Assembly (NCBI GenBank): GCA_964354865.1
Contig: CAYHBN010000005.1
Location: 1 to 37,547 of the forward strand
Direction: 5' to 3'
Length of the DNA stretch: 37,547 nt
DNA from: JAHFJU01 sp964354865
Lineage (GTDB): Bacteria > Patescibacteriota > Gracilibacteria > UBA1369 > UM-FILTER-53-11
Part shown: positions 15,793 to 24,148 of the stretch, piece after piece
How the letters are laid out: each line of letters begins with the position of its first letter
Numbering within the stretch: the first letter of the stretch is position 1
Notes under the pieces: model-generated
Told to the model about the DNA's origin: nothing
What the model saw: the letters and a program-made list of their open reading frames with translations, nothing else
Database searches by the model: none
Made by a program: the position numbers and the translations under genes

Positions 15793-17728
15793 GTGGATCT
15801 TCTTGAATATCTGACGCGAAATAGAAGTATCGGTAACCTGACCATGTTCCCGGTACCCCATTTTGAACTGCGCGAATACGAACCGCATACGCGTTATCAT
15901 TTGGCAAGGTATATGACGTTGCTGAAGTTGAGTATGCATTAGAAATTCCATATGAATAATATGTGACGTTCCCCGCTATATTTTGGACGCGATATACTTC
16001 GTACTGATAACTCGTAGCACCGCTCACCGCAGCCCATGAAAGGAATACCGTTCGAGGAAATGTCTTATACACTGCATACGAAGCGGGCGAGTAAATAACA
16101 GGGGCAGTTAGTACAGAATCAACCGGTGTTCTTGGGTAAGAACCAAATGCAAAGTATCGATACTCAGACCATGCGCTGTATTCTCCTTCATATCCTCTCG
16201 CTCGTACTCTAAATCGGTACTGATTGTTTGCAGACAAATTATTTGTCGTAAAATTATTATTCGCTACACCAGTTCTCAATTGAAAATCGAGCCAGCCATT
16301 ATAGCCAGAACATGTAGGGCAAAGCGAATAATCGACATCAACCTCGTAATTAGAAGCACCACTCACAGAACTCCATAATAAATTCACTGCTTTAGGAATT
16401 CCATCATTCCGAATTTCTTCATAGTTAGAAGGATACGAAATTGAAGGAGCCGAAAGCCCAATACGAACAGGAGTAACCGTGCGAGATTGATCGTAGCTAA
16501 AGTACACATACGATGACCAATTTGAATACACTCCAGAGTTATTTCTAGCACGAACTGCGACACGGTATTTTGAATTATCGGTGAGCGCACGAGTTGTGAA
16601 TGAAGTTACATTTCTTACTGTTGAAGAATCGAAAACTGCCCAATAAGAACTACATGGACTTGAATAATACATTAAGCAATTAGTATCTCGTTCTAGTTCG
16701 ACTTCATATGCAGTTGCACCAGAAACCGGAGTCCATGTAAGGTAAACTGTCTGAGGTGCGTAGCCACTTAAAATGGCATTATTAATAGGATTCGTAACAG
16801 CCGGAGTAGCTAATGAAGTTGGAATAACAACAGGCGCAATTGTTAAACCATTCTGTGGATACAAATTCTGTTGAACAACGTAGGTGCTCGACCCCGTATA
16901 TGCATCGAAAAGTTTTTTTCCATCACGAGAAATGTAGAAAATTGCAGTTTCATTTGGGTAATACACTTTCATGCGTCCACCAAATTTACGGCCATTTTTT
17001 TCTGCCTCTGCGTAGTAACGTTTTCCACGTTGTACAATGAATGTCGCAATACCACGATCACCCGTATTTACGACAGAAGCAACACGTCTTCCGTATTCAT
17101 CGAAGAGAGAAACATTTGCATCACGAACAACAGAAGTAGGAGTATTCGTCTCCATTGGCCAAGCCTCGAATGAGGCTAATGAATTTTTAGAATATGAGCG
17201 AGTGTTGTCTTCAAAAGCAACGTACTTTTCTGAAAGAGGATAGTTCATTGAACCGTATGCACATGAAGGAGCATAGCCATTTTGACCACTAATGGTGAGT
17301 CTTGAAGTCGTATCAAGATAATTTGTCTGACAAAGAGTTCTTTGACCATCATCAAAGTTTTTGTATGGAGGAGTCGTAAAAGTCCAACGAGTTGAACGAA
17401 TTGCAGTTGTTCGATCTGAGAAGGTAACAAAGTCTACAATTCGATTTTTTGAAACTTTAAAAGTTGGAGCTACTCCATTTATCTGTTTTTTAACAGAAAC
17501 TTGCTTGCCGTTATACACACCATTCGTAACAGGCTTAACCTCGTACATTACTACATATGCATCTGGCAAACTGTTGATATTGTATGGGTAGCCATTTGCA
17601 CCAACGCGAATATAGGCGTCTGCGCTCCACACCGGAGACTCAGCAGAAACTATCTGGACAGAACCAGCTGTTGCCAACATAAGAGCAAATATACTTACAA
17701 CGATACGTTTCGAAAGAGAAATAATCAT
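15785..17728 (-). CDS. Secreted protein with three FN3-like repeats
   Basis: 647 residues. A signal peptide (M-I-I-S-L-S-K-R ... I-V-S-A-E, cleavage near 29) is followed by a unique region (30-300) with two Cys and a segment V-S-L-F-D-E-Y-G-R-R-V that looks like a carboxypeptidase-regulatory or Ig-type fold. Three fibronectin-III-like repeats follow (about 305-412, 426-528, 541-638), each with S-G-A-x-x-Y-x-V/Y-E-V and a closing R-V-R-A/V-R-I-R-A ... W-S-x-Y-x-Y-F-x-F. No C-terminal anchor is seen. The Tyr/Ser/Asn-rich repeats suggest an adhesin or matrix role (inference). It overlaps the MFS gene end by 8 bases. Confidence 0.8.
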   Translation of the reverse strand: MIISLSKRIVVSIFALMLATAGSVQIVSAESPVWSADAYIRVGANGYPYNINSLPDAYVVMYEVKPVTNGVYNGKQVSVKKQINGVAPTFKVSKNRIVDFVTFSDRTTAIRSTRWTFTTPPYKNFDDGQRTLCQTNYLDTTSRLTISGQNGYAPSCAYGSMNYPLSEKYVAFEDNTRSYSKNSLASFEAWPMETNTPTSVVRDANVSLFDEYGRRVASVVNTGDRGIATFIVQRGKRYYAEAEKNGRKFGGRMKVYYPNETAIFYISRDGKKLFDAYTGSSTYVVQQNLYPQNGLTIAPVVIPTSLATPAVTNPINNAILSGYAPQTVYLTWTPVSGATAYEVELERDTNCLMYYSSPCSSYWAVFDSSTVRNVTSFTTRALTDNSKYRVAVRARNNSGVYSNWSSYVYFSYDQSRTVTPVRIGLSAPSISYPSNYEEIRNDGIPKAVNLLWSSVSGASNYEVDVDYSLCPTCSGYNGWLDFQLRTGVANNNFTTNNLSANNQYRFRVRARGYEGEYSAWSEYRYFAFGSYPRTPVDSVLTAPVIYSPASYAVYKTFPRTVFLSWAAVSGATSYQYEVYRVQNIAGNVTYYSYGISNAYSTSATSYTLPNDNAYAVRIRAVQNGVPGTWSGYRYFYFASDIQEDPLN

Positions 17729-17773
17729 ATAAATTGGGTTACAATGTGTACTATAATACTAATTAAGAGATGG

Positions 17774-17801
17774 ATTATACAATAAATCGCACTAAAAGCA
17801 A
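17774..17801 (-). promoter_or_regulatory. Probable promoter of the FN3 gene
   Basis: On the minus strand TTGCTT (17796-17801), 16 bases, TATAAT (17774-17779). The predicted leader is about 40 bases. A second AT-rich TATAGT lies closer to the ATG, so start-site choice is uncertain. Confidence 0.5.
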
Positions 17802-17838
17802 GTGCTATTGAGTAATTGATATACTTACAGATGCAATT

Positions 17839-18579
17839 ATGAAAAAAACGACCCAACTCATTACTGCGAAAAAGGTACTCGAAGCCTTTTCTCAATTTAA
17901 AAATGAAGAAAAAGGAGCGTTATTACAGCGCTTCTTTAAAACAGGACCTGGGCAGTATGCTCACGGAGATATTTTTTGGGGACTTACCGTGCCGTAAACA
18001 CGAAAAATTGTTTCTCAGTGCACCGAGCTGCCACTCAGCGAAGTTGAAAAACTTATTCAATCAAAGGTACACGAAATACGTCTGTGCGGGCTACTTGTAC
18101 TCGCGCACCAGTACAAAACGAACCCTGCAGAAGTTTTTAAAATGTATATAAAAAATATGTCGAAGGTGAATAATTGGGATCTCGTAGACCTAAGCGCAGG
18201 AAGAATCATCGGGGCAGAGTTCGACAGACTCAAAAAAGATCCAATCCCCTATTTATCAAAGCTATCAAAATCGAAAGACCTCTGGGAGCGCCGCATTGCA
18301 ATCCTCTCAACCTTTTTCTTCACGTATAAAGGGGAACCCAAACCCACTCTTACCATAGCGGCATTGCTACAAAACGATACCCACGACCTGATTCATAAAG
18401 CAGTGGGATGGATGCTCCGCGAAGTAGGCAAACGTTGCTCTCACAAGGCAGAAAAAGACTTTCTAGAAAAATACGCCGCAACTATGCCACGAACGATGTT
18501 GCGTTATGCCATTGAGCATTTTTCGCCAAAAGAAAAAGAATATTTTATGAAAGCGAAGTCTCGGCAAGGCCTAAAATAA
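17839..18579 (+). pseudogene. AlkD-like DNA glycosylase gene with one in-frame TAA
   Basis: One frame runs from ATG 17839 to the stop ending at 18579, broken only by TAA at 17995-17997 (codon 53). The 52 codons before the stop give the AlkD start pattern F-F-K-T-G-P-G-Q-Y-A-H-G-D-I-F-W-G-L-T-V-P; after it the same frame continues T-R-K-I-V-S-Q-C, then N-N-W-D-L-V-D-L-S-A (W and D of the AlkD active site), W-E-R-R-I-A-I-L and K-A-V-G-W-M-L-R-E-V-G-K. AlkD proteins are HEAT-repeat glycosylases that remove bulky or cationic alkylated bases. Full frame length (246 codons) fits the family, so there is no frameshift or deletion. It is a recent nonsense mutation, a sequencing error or a readthrough site. 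ATG 18142 could restart a 145-residue fragment lacking the N-terminal repeats. Confidence 0.85.
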
Positions 18580-18961
18580 TAGTGAACTCAGCTTCGGTAA
18601 CTGGCCCAACAGAAAGTCTGCCCTGTTTTACAAGCTTCATATTTTTTAAATCAGGAACCATTTTAATTTGAGCGAGCGATACTGATTTCTCCAGTGGTTT
18701 TACGTACTCAACATCGACCATGCACCACGTCGGATCATCGGATGTGTGGTCTGGATACGCCTCTTTTTTCACTCGAGCAATCCCTAAAATGCGGCGCTCA
18801 TCTGCTGAGTGGTAAAAGAAAACCAAGTCCCCTTTTTTCATGGCACGCATGTTGTTGCGCGCTAAATAGTTTCGCACACCGTTCCAATGAGTGGCGCCTT
18901 CGTGCTGAAAGGTCTGCCACGAATACGTATCTGGCTCTGTTTTAATAATCCAATACTGCAT
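18545..18961 (-). CDS. EVE domain protein
   Basis: 138 residues, nearly all one EVE domain (PUA-like fold). Landmarks are the start Y-W-I-I-K-T-E-P-D-T-Y-S-W, then W-N-G-V-R-N-Y-L-A-R-N-N-M-R-A-M-K-K-G-D-L-V-F-F-Y-H-S, and G-I-A-R-V. EVE domains bind modified bases in DNA, including 5-methylcytosine derivatives, or modified RNA. It is convergent with and overlaps the last 35 bases of the alkD-like frame. Both families deal with altered bases, but the opposite orientation gives no evidence of co-regulation. No clear promoter or Shine-Dalgarno site is visible. Confidence 0.93.
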   Translation of the reverse strand: MQYWIIKTEPDTYSWQTFQHEGATHWNGVRNYLARNNMRAMKKGDLVFFYHSADERRILGIARVKKEAYPDHTSDDPTWCMVDVEYVKPLEKSVSLAQIKMVPDLKNMKLVKQGRLSVGPVTEAEFTIILGLAETSLS

Positions 18962-18981
18962 ACCAAACGTGGGGTAAAAAG

Positions 18982-19383
18982 CTACTCAGTCAGTTGTCCG
19001 CAGTGAGCACATCGTTTTGCCTGAAGCGGAATTTCGCTGAGACATTCGCTGCATTTTTTCGTGGTCGGATCGAGCGGTTTGCCCTTTCGAGAACGCTCAA
19101 TCAACATATTCATTGGCTTTACCACAAAGAAGAAAATCGAGGCAGAAACAAGTACGAACGATATAATCGTATTGAAAAAATGACCGTACAAAAACTTGCT
19201 TCCATTAAGCGTAAAAGTCAGATTACTTAAATCAGGTACGCGAGCGATCGCCGAAATAAGCGGCGTTAAAATATCGGCCACGAGCGCAGTAACAACACCC
19301 CCAAACGCTGCACCAACAACCACACCTACGGCTAGGTCGACGACGTTTCCACGAAGTAAAAATTGTTTGAATTCTTTGAGCAT
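18982..19383 (-). CDS. mscL: Large-conductance mechanosensitive channel with zinc ribbon
   Basis: 133 residues from ATG 19383. The open frame extends upstream through the tRNA-Ser gene, but M-L-K-E-F-K-Q-F-L-L-R-G-N-V-V-D-L-A-V-G is the classic MscL start. TM1 is about 14-42, TM2 about 68-92, with R-G-K-P in the cytoplasmic helix. MscL pentamers open under membrane tension and release solutes during osmotic downshock. The tail ends in C111-x2-C114 ... C125-x2-C128, a rubredoxin-like zinc ribbon not present in E. coli MscL. It lies 34 bases after tRNA-Ser(CGA) in the same direction, with no obvious promoter between, so it may be read from the tRNA transcript. Confidence 0.95.
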   Translation of the reverse strand: MLKEFKQFLLRGNVVDLAVGVVVGAAFGGVVTALVADILTPLISAIARVPDLSNLTFTLNGSKFLYGHFFNTIISFVLVSASIFFFVVKPMNMLIERSRKGKPLDPTTKKCSECLSEIPLQAKRCAHCGQLTE

Positions 19384-19417
19384 AAAAATTACGACTTGAG
19401 AGAAGAAATAAAATTCA

Positions 19418-19507
19418 TGGCGGAGAGGGAGGGATTCGAACCCTCGAGACCCTTGCGAGCCTGGCACTTTTCGAGAGTGCTCGTTTCAACCACTCACGCA
19501 CCTCTCC
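19418..19507 (-). tRNA. tRNA-Ser (anticodon CGA)
   Basis: 90 nt with encoded CCA (19418-19420). Acceptor GGAGAGG/CCTCTCC, anticodon stem GCACT/AGTGC with loop CTCGAAA (CGA, reads UCG), long class II variable arm, T arm GAGGG-TTCGAAT-CCCTC. Discriminator G. No 3' element like those at the other two minus-strand tRNAs; mscL follows. Confidence 0.96.
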
Positions 19508-19540
19508 ATTTGATGCCGAAAGCCACGGCATTCTAACGAT

Positions 19541-19563
19541 AAAAAGTCTTCCCGGGAAGACTT
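19541..19563 (-). terminator. Intrinsic terminator overlapping the PPC gene stop
   Basis: The perfect palindrome AAGTCTTCCCGGGAAGACTT (19544-19563) shares bases with the TAA stop of the PPC gene and is followed on the minus strand by TTTTT (19541-19545). A second small hairpin, ATGCCG/CGGCAT (19513-19518, 19526-19531), lies just before the tRNA-Ser 5' end. Confidence 0.8.
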
Positions 19564-20011
19564 ACCGCATCAACGCCAATCCGCAGCTTTCATCTAATTC
19601 GCGAACCGCCTCACCTTCGCCATCGAGTATAATAACCGAAACTTCACAGGTAACTGATACAATCATCGACTTCACGTGCCCTCCCCAGACCTGACACTCG
19701 GGACCTCCAAACGTGCCATGCGCATGAATAATCGCTCCAAAATTGCCCGCATCATCTTTTTTCCACGCAATATTGCCAGCGACCGTAATAATCTCGACAT
19801 CCTCGGTAATTTCTTTATCGTAATATTTTTTCTCGTGAAGATTGTAATACGCCAACGTCACCTTTTGAGCGGCACCAAGCATGGTAAACATGGCTGCCTT
19901 TAAATCCTTCATACCAATGCCATCTGCCCATTTTTTAAACTCGACACTGACGTCTTCACCACGGTCAAAACGAAGTAAATAGCGGTCTTTGCCAGTAATA
20001 AGTGTTTTCAT
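19562..20011 (-). CDS. PPC/DUF296 domain protein
   Basis: 149 residues, a single PPC (DUF296) domain. Diagnostic segments are R-Y-L-L-R-F-D-R-G-E-D-V, then H-A-H-G-T-F-G-G-P-E-C-Q-V-W-G-G-H-V, containing the clustered His residues of the family, and a final V-R-E-L-D-E-x-x-G-L-A-L. In plants the domain occurs with AT-hooks; bacterial stand-alone forms are trimers without an agreed function, sometimes proposed to bind DNA or a metal. TAAAAT lies nine bases upstream of the ATG, suggesting an almost leaderless mRNA. It ends in a stop-overlapping terminator. Confidence 0.9.
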   Translation of the reverse strand: MKTLITGKDRYLLRFDRGEDVSVEFKKWADGIGMKDLKAAMFTMLGAAQKVTLAYYNLHEKKYYDKEITEDVEIITVAGNIAWKKDDAGNFGAIIHAHGTFGGPECQVWGGHVKSMIVSVTCEVSVIILDGEGEAVRELDESCGLALMR

Positions 20012-20112
20012 AGTACGCGCATTTTACGGGAGAAAAAGGCTTAAGAGAAGCAAAAACGTACTAAGCCGAACACTTGACTATCGCCGGCAATCAGTGCCCG
20101 ACGACCTTTTAC

Positions 20113-20140
20113 TTGCCAAATTATATATTTGTGCTAGAGT
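20113..20140 (+). promoter_or_regulatory. Promoter of the coiled-coil orphan
   Basis: TTGCCA (20113-20118), 16 bases, TAGAGT (20135-20140). The predicted transcript starts three to four bases before the ATG at 20151, which argues against the longer frame starting near 19989. Confidence 0.5.
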
Positions 20141-20150
20141 TGCGGTAATT

Positions 20151-21374
20151 ATGGCAAATACCCCTGTTGAAATCGAACTACCTCCACTATCTGAAGCCGA
20201 GAAAGCAGATACTGCATTTATGGCTAGACTGAAAGCGGCAGGAGATAAGGCACGAGAAACGGCTGAAGAAAAAAGAAAGAAGCGAGAAAAAAGAAATGCC
20301 GCGCCTAGCTTAGCCGTGCAAGCAACAACAAAAAATGCAGCACGTGATGCCTTACGCGCTAAATTAGATGCAGAAGCTGATGCAATACAAGAAGAGAAAC
20401 GAATAAACGCAGAAGATGCACAAAGAATTGCCGAAGAAAAAATCGCATTGATTAAAAAAGCAGAACTATACATTCAACGCGACACTAAAACGATATTAAC
20501 AATGTTGGTAGAAAATCCAGAGGCCGATATTGAAACAGTGAAAGAATTCCTCCAAGATTCACTACGCACTGCGCCGCAATTTGCGAGCGCAAAACCAAGA
20601 GATATCGCAGATGGTATGCAAAGAATGACAGATGAAATCATCGAACAAGTTAAAGCTTACGCGACCGAACGAAGAAAATTGCTTACTGCTAAAACGCCAG
20701 CTGAAGAAGAATTGATAAGCGCAAACTTGGCTCGAATGTCATCTCTATTTAAAAATCTTGTGGCTAAAGTTATTTCGGATTTTGAACGTGAAAAACGTGG
20801 ACAACCTGGATCACCAACAATGAGACGCAATACCTCTGAGTTTACTATTCCAGCACGACCGACGGGACCAATTGATCGTGTATCTATGCCAATAGCACCG
20901 CCTGCCTCAACAGTATCGGCTGTTACTGATTACACGTCTGCAAACGTCGATGAAGTAGTAGACGGCATATTCGAGAGAATTACATCAGGAGCAAATATTC
21001 CAATGGGGTTTGAAAGCACCGAAGGAAGATCGTTTATTACAGGATTAAAACCAGTAGATCAAAGACCAAGTGAAAACCCAAAACCGACGCGAGAAGTTAG
21101 TGAACCACTTATCGCCGATCCTTTTGCTGACGATGAAGAAGAACTCCCCGCTGATATGCATGCTGCGGGATCGGATGCATTTGAGGGATTCGAGATTCCC
21201 GCAGATGTCGTTTTTGACGATAACGCGCCGCAACTTTCTCCTCGACACAGAGCTGACCCTTTTGACCCAGCGACATTTCCTCCATTAGCTGCACCGACAC
21301 CACTTCCAAAAGCCGTAAAACTTCCTTCTACATTCCCGCCTTTGCCAACTCTGCCTCGAAAGCCGAAGGCATAG
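20151..21374 (+). CDS. Hypothetical coiled-coil protein with disordered acidic tail
   Basis: 407 residues from ATG 20151; a longer in-frame start near 19989 would overlap the divergent PPC gene and the promoter. Residues about 15-110 are an Ala/Lys/Glu/Arg-rich coiled coil, and about 105-225 are helical. The rest is Pro/Asp/Ser-rich and probably disordered, with related short motifs D-P-F-A-D-D and D-P-F-D-P and a proline-rich end F-P-P-L-P-T-L-P-R-K. There is no signal peptide or membrane segment. I do not recognise a family; a scaffold role is only a guess. Its 3' end overlaps the convergent SLH gene by 47 bases. Confidence 0.7.
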   Translation: MANTPVEIELPPLSEAEKADTAFMARLKAAGDKARETAEEKRKKREKRNAAPSLAVQATTKNAARDALRAKLDAEADAIQEEKRINAEDAQRIAEEKIALIKKAELYIQRDTKTILTMLVENPEADIETVKEFLQDSLRTAPQFASAKPRDIADGMQRMTDEIIEQVKAYATERRKLLTAKTPAEEELISANLARMSSLFKNLVAKVISDFEREKRGQPGSPTMRRNTSEFTIPARPTGPIDRVSMPIAPPASTVSAVTDYTSANVDEVVDGIFERITSGANIPMGFESTEGRSFITGLKPVDQRPSENPKPTREVSEPLIADPFADDEEELPADMHAAGSDAFEGFEIPADVVFDDNAPQLSPRHRADPFDPATFPPLAAPTPLPKAVKLPSTFPPLPTLPRKPKA

Positions 21375-22662
21375 CGTTTGTAGTATTATTAGTGATCGCT
21401 CCGCTCGCACCATCGCGCGCTGAGATAGCTTTATTTGTAATATTGTCGTGAATCGAAACACCCGCCGTACTGCCAAAGCGATACTCGATTGCATTTCTGT
21501 AATCATTTTCAAAGTATATTTTGTTTCCGTATACCTGCGTATTTGGCGAAGATTCAAGCACAATTCCCACATCGCCTCGCGAATTCGCATCGTGATAAAT
21601 AAAATTATTACGAATGATTCCGCCAACGTGACCACGGTCACCAAGGCCAAACCCTATTCCCCTATCTGAATTAATAATTACATTATTTTCAACGAGCGTT
21701 CCCTGTGAATTAGACCAAAAATGAATCGCATGTTCAGCAATTTCCGCCTCAGGAGAACGAATATTTTTAAAAGTATTTCCGCGCACAATCCAGTTCTTAG
21801 CATTGTGTGCATCGACTCCTCCAATATAAAACTGTGGGCCAACTCCCGCTGAATATTCAAAGAGCGAACACTCCACAATCCCGTTATCTGAGCCAATATT
21901 CATATTTGTCGCATCGTACGAAACTTTCAAAAGCTGCTCGCGACCATCAACGAATCTCACATTATGAATCACCGGCGCATCGGCGTTTTTCTCGCCGTGA
22001 ATTTGAATTGGATGATTTGCAACCCAACCAACCGTGAGATTTTCAACAATGTCGCGCGTACCCATTAAATGTAGAACGCTCGCAACTCCCCCACTCATTC
22101 CCTGACCCTTCAAAATAACCCTTTCGCGATTGCCAGACTGACTTCGCACAACCACATCGTTCGCTGTAATCCATAAATCTTTGTCGGTAACATACGTACC
22201 ATCACGAAGCGATATAATAACCTTTCCGCTCGCATTCGCTCGCGTGATTGCATCTTTTAATTCAGAGATATTTGAAACGACAATCTCAGTTGCGTTCGCA
22301 GGCAAGGTAACTGCCGCACAAGAAGAGCCATCAACAACTGAAGAGACCGAATTCGATACAGGGGCAACTGGCACAATTACAGAGACCGTTTTTCCCGCAT
22401 CGCGTGCGTCAACATACTGTTTCATACGAAACATCATCTGCGCAACTTCTGCGCGTGTAACGGCATTTGCTGGTTTATACGAGCCATCAGGATAGCCGCT
22501 CACCACGCCAATACCCGCAAGCTCTTCAACTGCTGCGGCATACCACGCACCACTTGAAACATCACTCCAATGCCACGCACTCGCCGCAAACGCGCGCATG
22601 GTGGTGAGCGTTAGTATTGATATAAAAAGTCCCGTAATGAGTCCAAGAGTATATTTTTTCAT
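21328..22662 (-). CDS. SLH-anchored right-handed beta-helix protein
   Basis: 444 residues. A signal peptide (about 1-26, ending A-F-A-A) is followed by one SLH domain (about 31-78: W-S-D-V ... W-Y-A-A-A-V-E-E-L-A-G-I-G-V-V-S-G-Y-P-D-G-S-Y-K-P ... V-T-R-A-E). After a linker comes a parallel beta-helix (about 120-430) with repeated N-N-x-I and N-x-I/F-x-N rungs and R-D-G-T-Y-V near its start, as in pectate- or alginate-lyase-like and NosD-type proteins. It most resembles chondroitinase-B/alginate-lyase-like helices, but no catalytic set can be confirmed. SLH domains bind secondary wall polymers, so it is probably surface-bound. A single SLH would need partners for strong attachment. Confidence 0.85.
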   Translation of the reverse strand: MKKYTLGLITGLFISILTLTTMRAFAASAWHWSDVSSGAWYAAAVEELAGIGVVSGYPDGSYKPANAVTRAEVAQMMFRMKQYVDARDAGKTVSVIVPVAPVSNSVSSVVDGSSCAAVTLPANATEIVVSNISELKDAITRANASGKVIISLRDGTYVTDKDLWITANDVVVRSQSGNRERVILKGQGMSGGVASVLHLMGTRDIVENLTVGWVANHPIQIHGEKNADAPVIHNVRFVDGREQLLKVSYDATNMNIGSDNGIVECSLFEYSAGVGPQFYIGGVDAHNAKNWIVRGNTFKNIRSPEAEIAEHAIHFWSNSQGTLVENNVIINSDRGIGFGLGDRGHVGGIIRNNFIYHDANSRGDVGIVLESSPNTQVYGNKIYFENDYRNAIEYRFGSTAGVSIHDNITNKAISARDGASGAITNNTTNAMPSAFEAELAKAGM

Positions 22663-22712
22663 ATACTCTTAATACTGATTACAGGGCCTATCGTTACACA
22701 CGACCTGCTAAT

Positions 22713-23897
22713 TCAGTTCCACGCCATTCCCATTGTTTCAAGCTGCCCTTTAATTCCCGTGTCTACGATAACGCCATTCGCTACGTCTAATAGTTTAATT
22801 ACGTTATTACTTGCTTCATAGGCTAGTAGGTTTGAGGGGGCCCAGAGGTACGAAGAAAAAAGCGATTGTATGTCTCCTTTTAAAGAGTGACTTAGATTTT
22901 CTGTTACATCAAAATACGAAGGCTCTTTCTCTAACGAATAGAATAATTTCGATGAGTCGCCAGACCACAAGAGATTGTAATTGTGCACCCTTCCCGTAAA
23001 AGGAACATCGGTAGTCGCAGCAGTCACAAGATTTAAAATATGCAACTTCGGTGCTTTAAAATAATCCGTATAGAAAGCCAACGAAGAGCCGTCTGGAGAG
23101 ATGTCCGTATCAAACCAAATCGCGCTACCCGTATACACATCTTTCACACTTCGAACACCAGTCATCATGTCGAAATTCACCAACGAAAGTTTTTGACCAG
23201 ATGAGCTTTTACCTACCGCAGATAATAGTACTTGGTAAACAGCTTTTGAATCTAATGACAAAACGAGTGAGCCTAAAGAATCATTCTTATTCAACGCGAA
23301 GTCTTTTGTAAAAATTACTGATCCATCTTTTTCACTAATCTTTGTAAGAGTTTGTGTATTTCCATTTACCTCATCACGCTCAATAAAACTCATCAATACA
23401 GAGCTATCCTGCGAGTTAACAATCCAATTTTGCGGAATTGTCTGTGACTCGAATAATATCTTCGCCGTATCGTCATTAATTCCCATTTTGTAGATACGAG
23501 AAACGCACGTTCCATCTTTATTAACGCAGTCTCCACCCATTGCCGAAGCGCCATCTGTAGAAAAATAAACCTCTTTCTTTTGAGCATCGTACTGCACTGA
23601 ATCGTTTGAATAAACTGCATTGTATGTAGAGAGACTATTGAGTTGATCATCTAAAACTATTTCTTTTGAATACGAAATTTTATTCAAATTTGCATCAAAA
23701 AGAGTGAGCGTAAGTGTCGATTTATCAATAGACGCAATAAAAAGCTCTTGAGGTTGCGCCTTTTCATCGACTACTTGAACAACCTGCGTTTCAACTTGAG
23801 AGACCGGTACAGTTATTTCAACAGGATTCTTCTGCGCTGATCCACAACCCGTTAAAAACACTGCCAAAACGACAAAAAGAAGCGATATTTTTTTCAT
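22713..23897 (-). CDS. Lipoprotein with WD40/TolB-like beta-propeller
   Basis: 394 residues from ATG 23897, chosen because it begins a lipoprotein signal M-K-K-I-S-L-L-F-V-V-L-A-V-F-L-T-G-C with lipidated Cys18; the longer upstream frame runs back through the tRNA-associated element. The mature part repeats beta-propeller-like blades: S-x-D-S-S-V-L, L-S-L-D-S-K-A-V-Y, I-S-P-D-G-S-S-L-A-F-Y, W-S-G-D-S-S-K-L-F-Y. Such exported propellers usually bind proteins or sugars; no enzyme motif is visible. TATACT lies eight bases before the ATG, so the mRNA may have almost no leader. This promoter abuts the degraded tRNA fragment at 23920-23934. Confidence 0.85.
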   Translation of the reverse strand: MKKISLLFVVLAVFLTGCGSAQKNPVEITVPVSQVETQVVQVVDEKAQPQELFIASIDKSTLTLTLFDANLNKISYSKEIVLDDQLNSLSTYNAVYSNDSVQYDAQKKEVYFSTDGASAMGGDCVNKDGTCVSRIYKMGINDDTAKILFESQTIPQNWIVNSQDSSVLMSFIERDEVNGNTQTLTKISEKDGSVIFTKDFALNKNDSLGSLVLSLDSKAVYQVLLSAVGKSSSGQKLSLVNFDMMTGVRSVKDVYTGSAIWFDTDISPDGSSLAFYTDYFKAPKLHILNLVTAATTDVPFTGRVHNYNLLWSGDSSKLFYSLEKEPSYFDVTENLSHSLKGDIQSLFSSYLWAPSNLLAYEASNNVIKLLDVANGVIVDTGIKGQLETMGMAWN

Positions 23898-23919
23898 ATG
23901 AGCACAGTATACACAAACA

Positions 23920-23934
23920 TGGAGGAGGTATTCG
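23920..23934 (-). repeat. Degraded copy of the tRNA-Ser(UGA) 3' end
   Basis: On the minus strand it reads CGAAT-A-CCTCCTCCA. The tRNA-Ser 3' end reads CGAAT, seven more bases, then CCTCCTCCA, so the fragment looks like the T-loop and acceptor end with an internal deletion of about six bases. Nine bases (23920-23928) match exactly, 229 bases from the tRNA. Alone this is weak; it gains weight from the exact 24-base copy in the same place at tRNA-Thr. Confidence 0.5.
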
Positions 23935-24148
23935 TTCATACAAAAACTCGAGCCGAAATATTTGAGCGCGCGTAGCCTTTGTGAAAAAGGGCTTTGTGGG
24001 CGAGCAGAAGCGAGTGTCCGAGAGGACGCAACCACTTTGAACAAAGGCGAGCTAAAGCGAAAATATTGAGGCGAGAGACCGATATTTTGGAAGTACTGAA
24101 ACCTTTCTTAAAGGATTCAGATAGTTTTACCTGCCAGGTAAAACGTAG
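23935..24148 (-). repeat. tRNA-associated structured element, copy 2
   Basis: It follows the CCA of tRNA-Ser(UGA) directly. The core 24082-24145 matches copy 1 at 57 of 64 positions without gaps. Hairpin 1 here is GTTTTACCT / AGGTAAAAC: two C-G pairs of copy 1 are replaced by T-A pairs on both strands. Hairpin 2 (CTGA, CCTTT-AAG-AAAGG, TCAG) is kept. The middle differs in sequence but again folds (CCTTTGT / ACAAAGG), and the far end keeps the GCGC-CTCAA ... GGCTCGAG block followed by five T. No protein is encoded convincingly. Confidence 0.7.

Noticed and set aside
17995..17997. Alternative genetic code as explanation of the broken alkD-like gene
   Set aside because: The stop is TAA, not the UGA recoded in Gracilibacteria/SR1, and both TAA and TGA end other intact genes here.
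19384..19467. Longer MscL start upstream of 19383
   Set aside because: The extension is the antisense-free read-through of the tRNA-Ser sequence and lacks MscL similarity; the family start is at 19383.
21178..21265. D-P-F motifs in the coiled-coil orphan as endocytic adaptor signals
   Set aside because: Short motifs in an acidic disordered tail occur by chance; no other sign of host mimicry is present.
23898..24044. Longer N-terminus for the lipoprotein
   Set aside because: It would translate the tRNA-associated element; the lipobox signal peptide starts cleanly at 23897.
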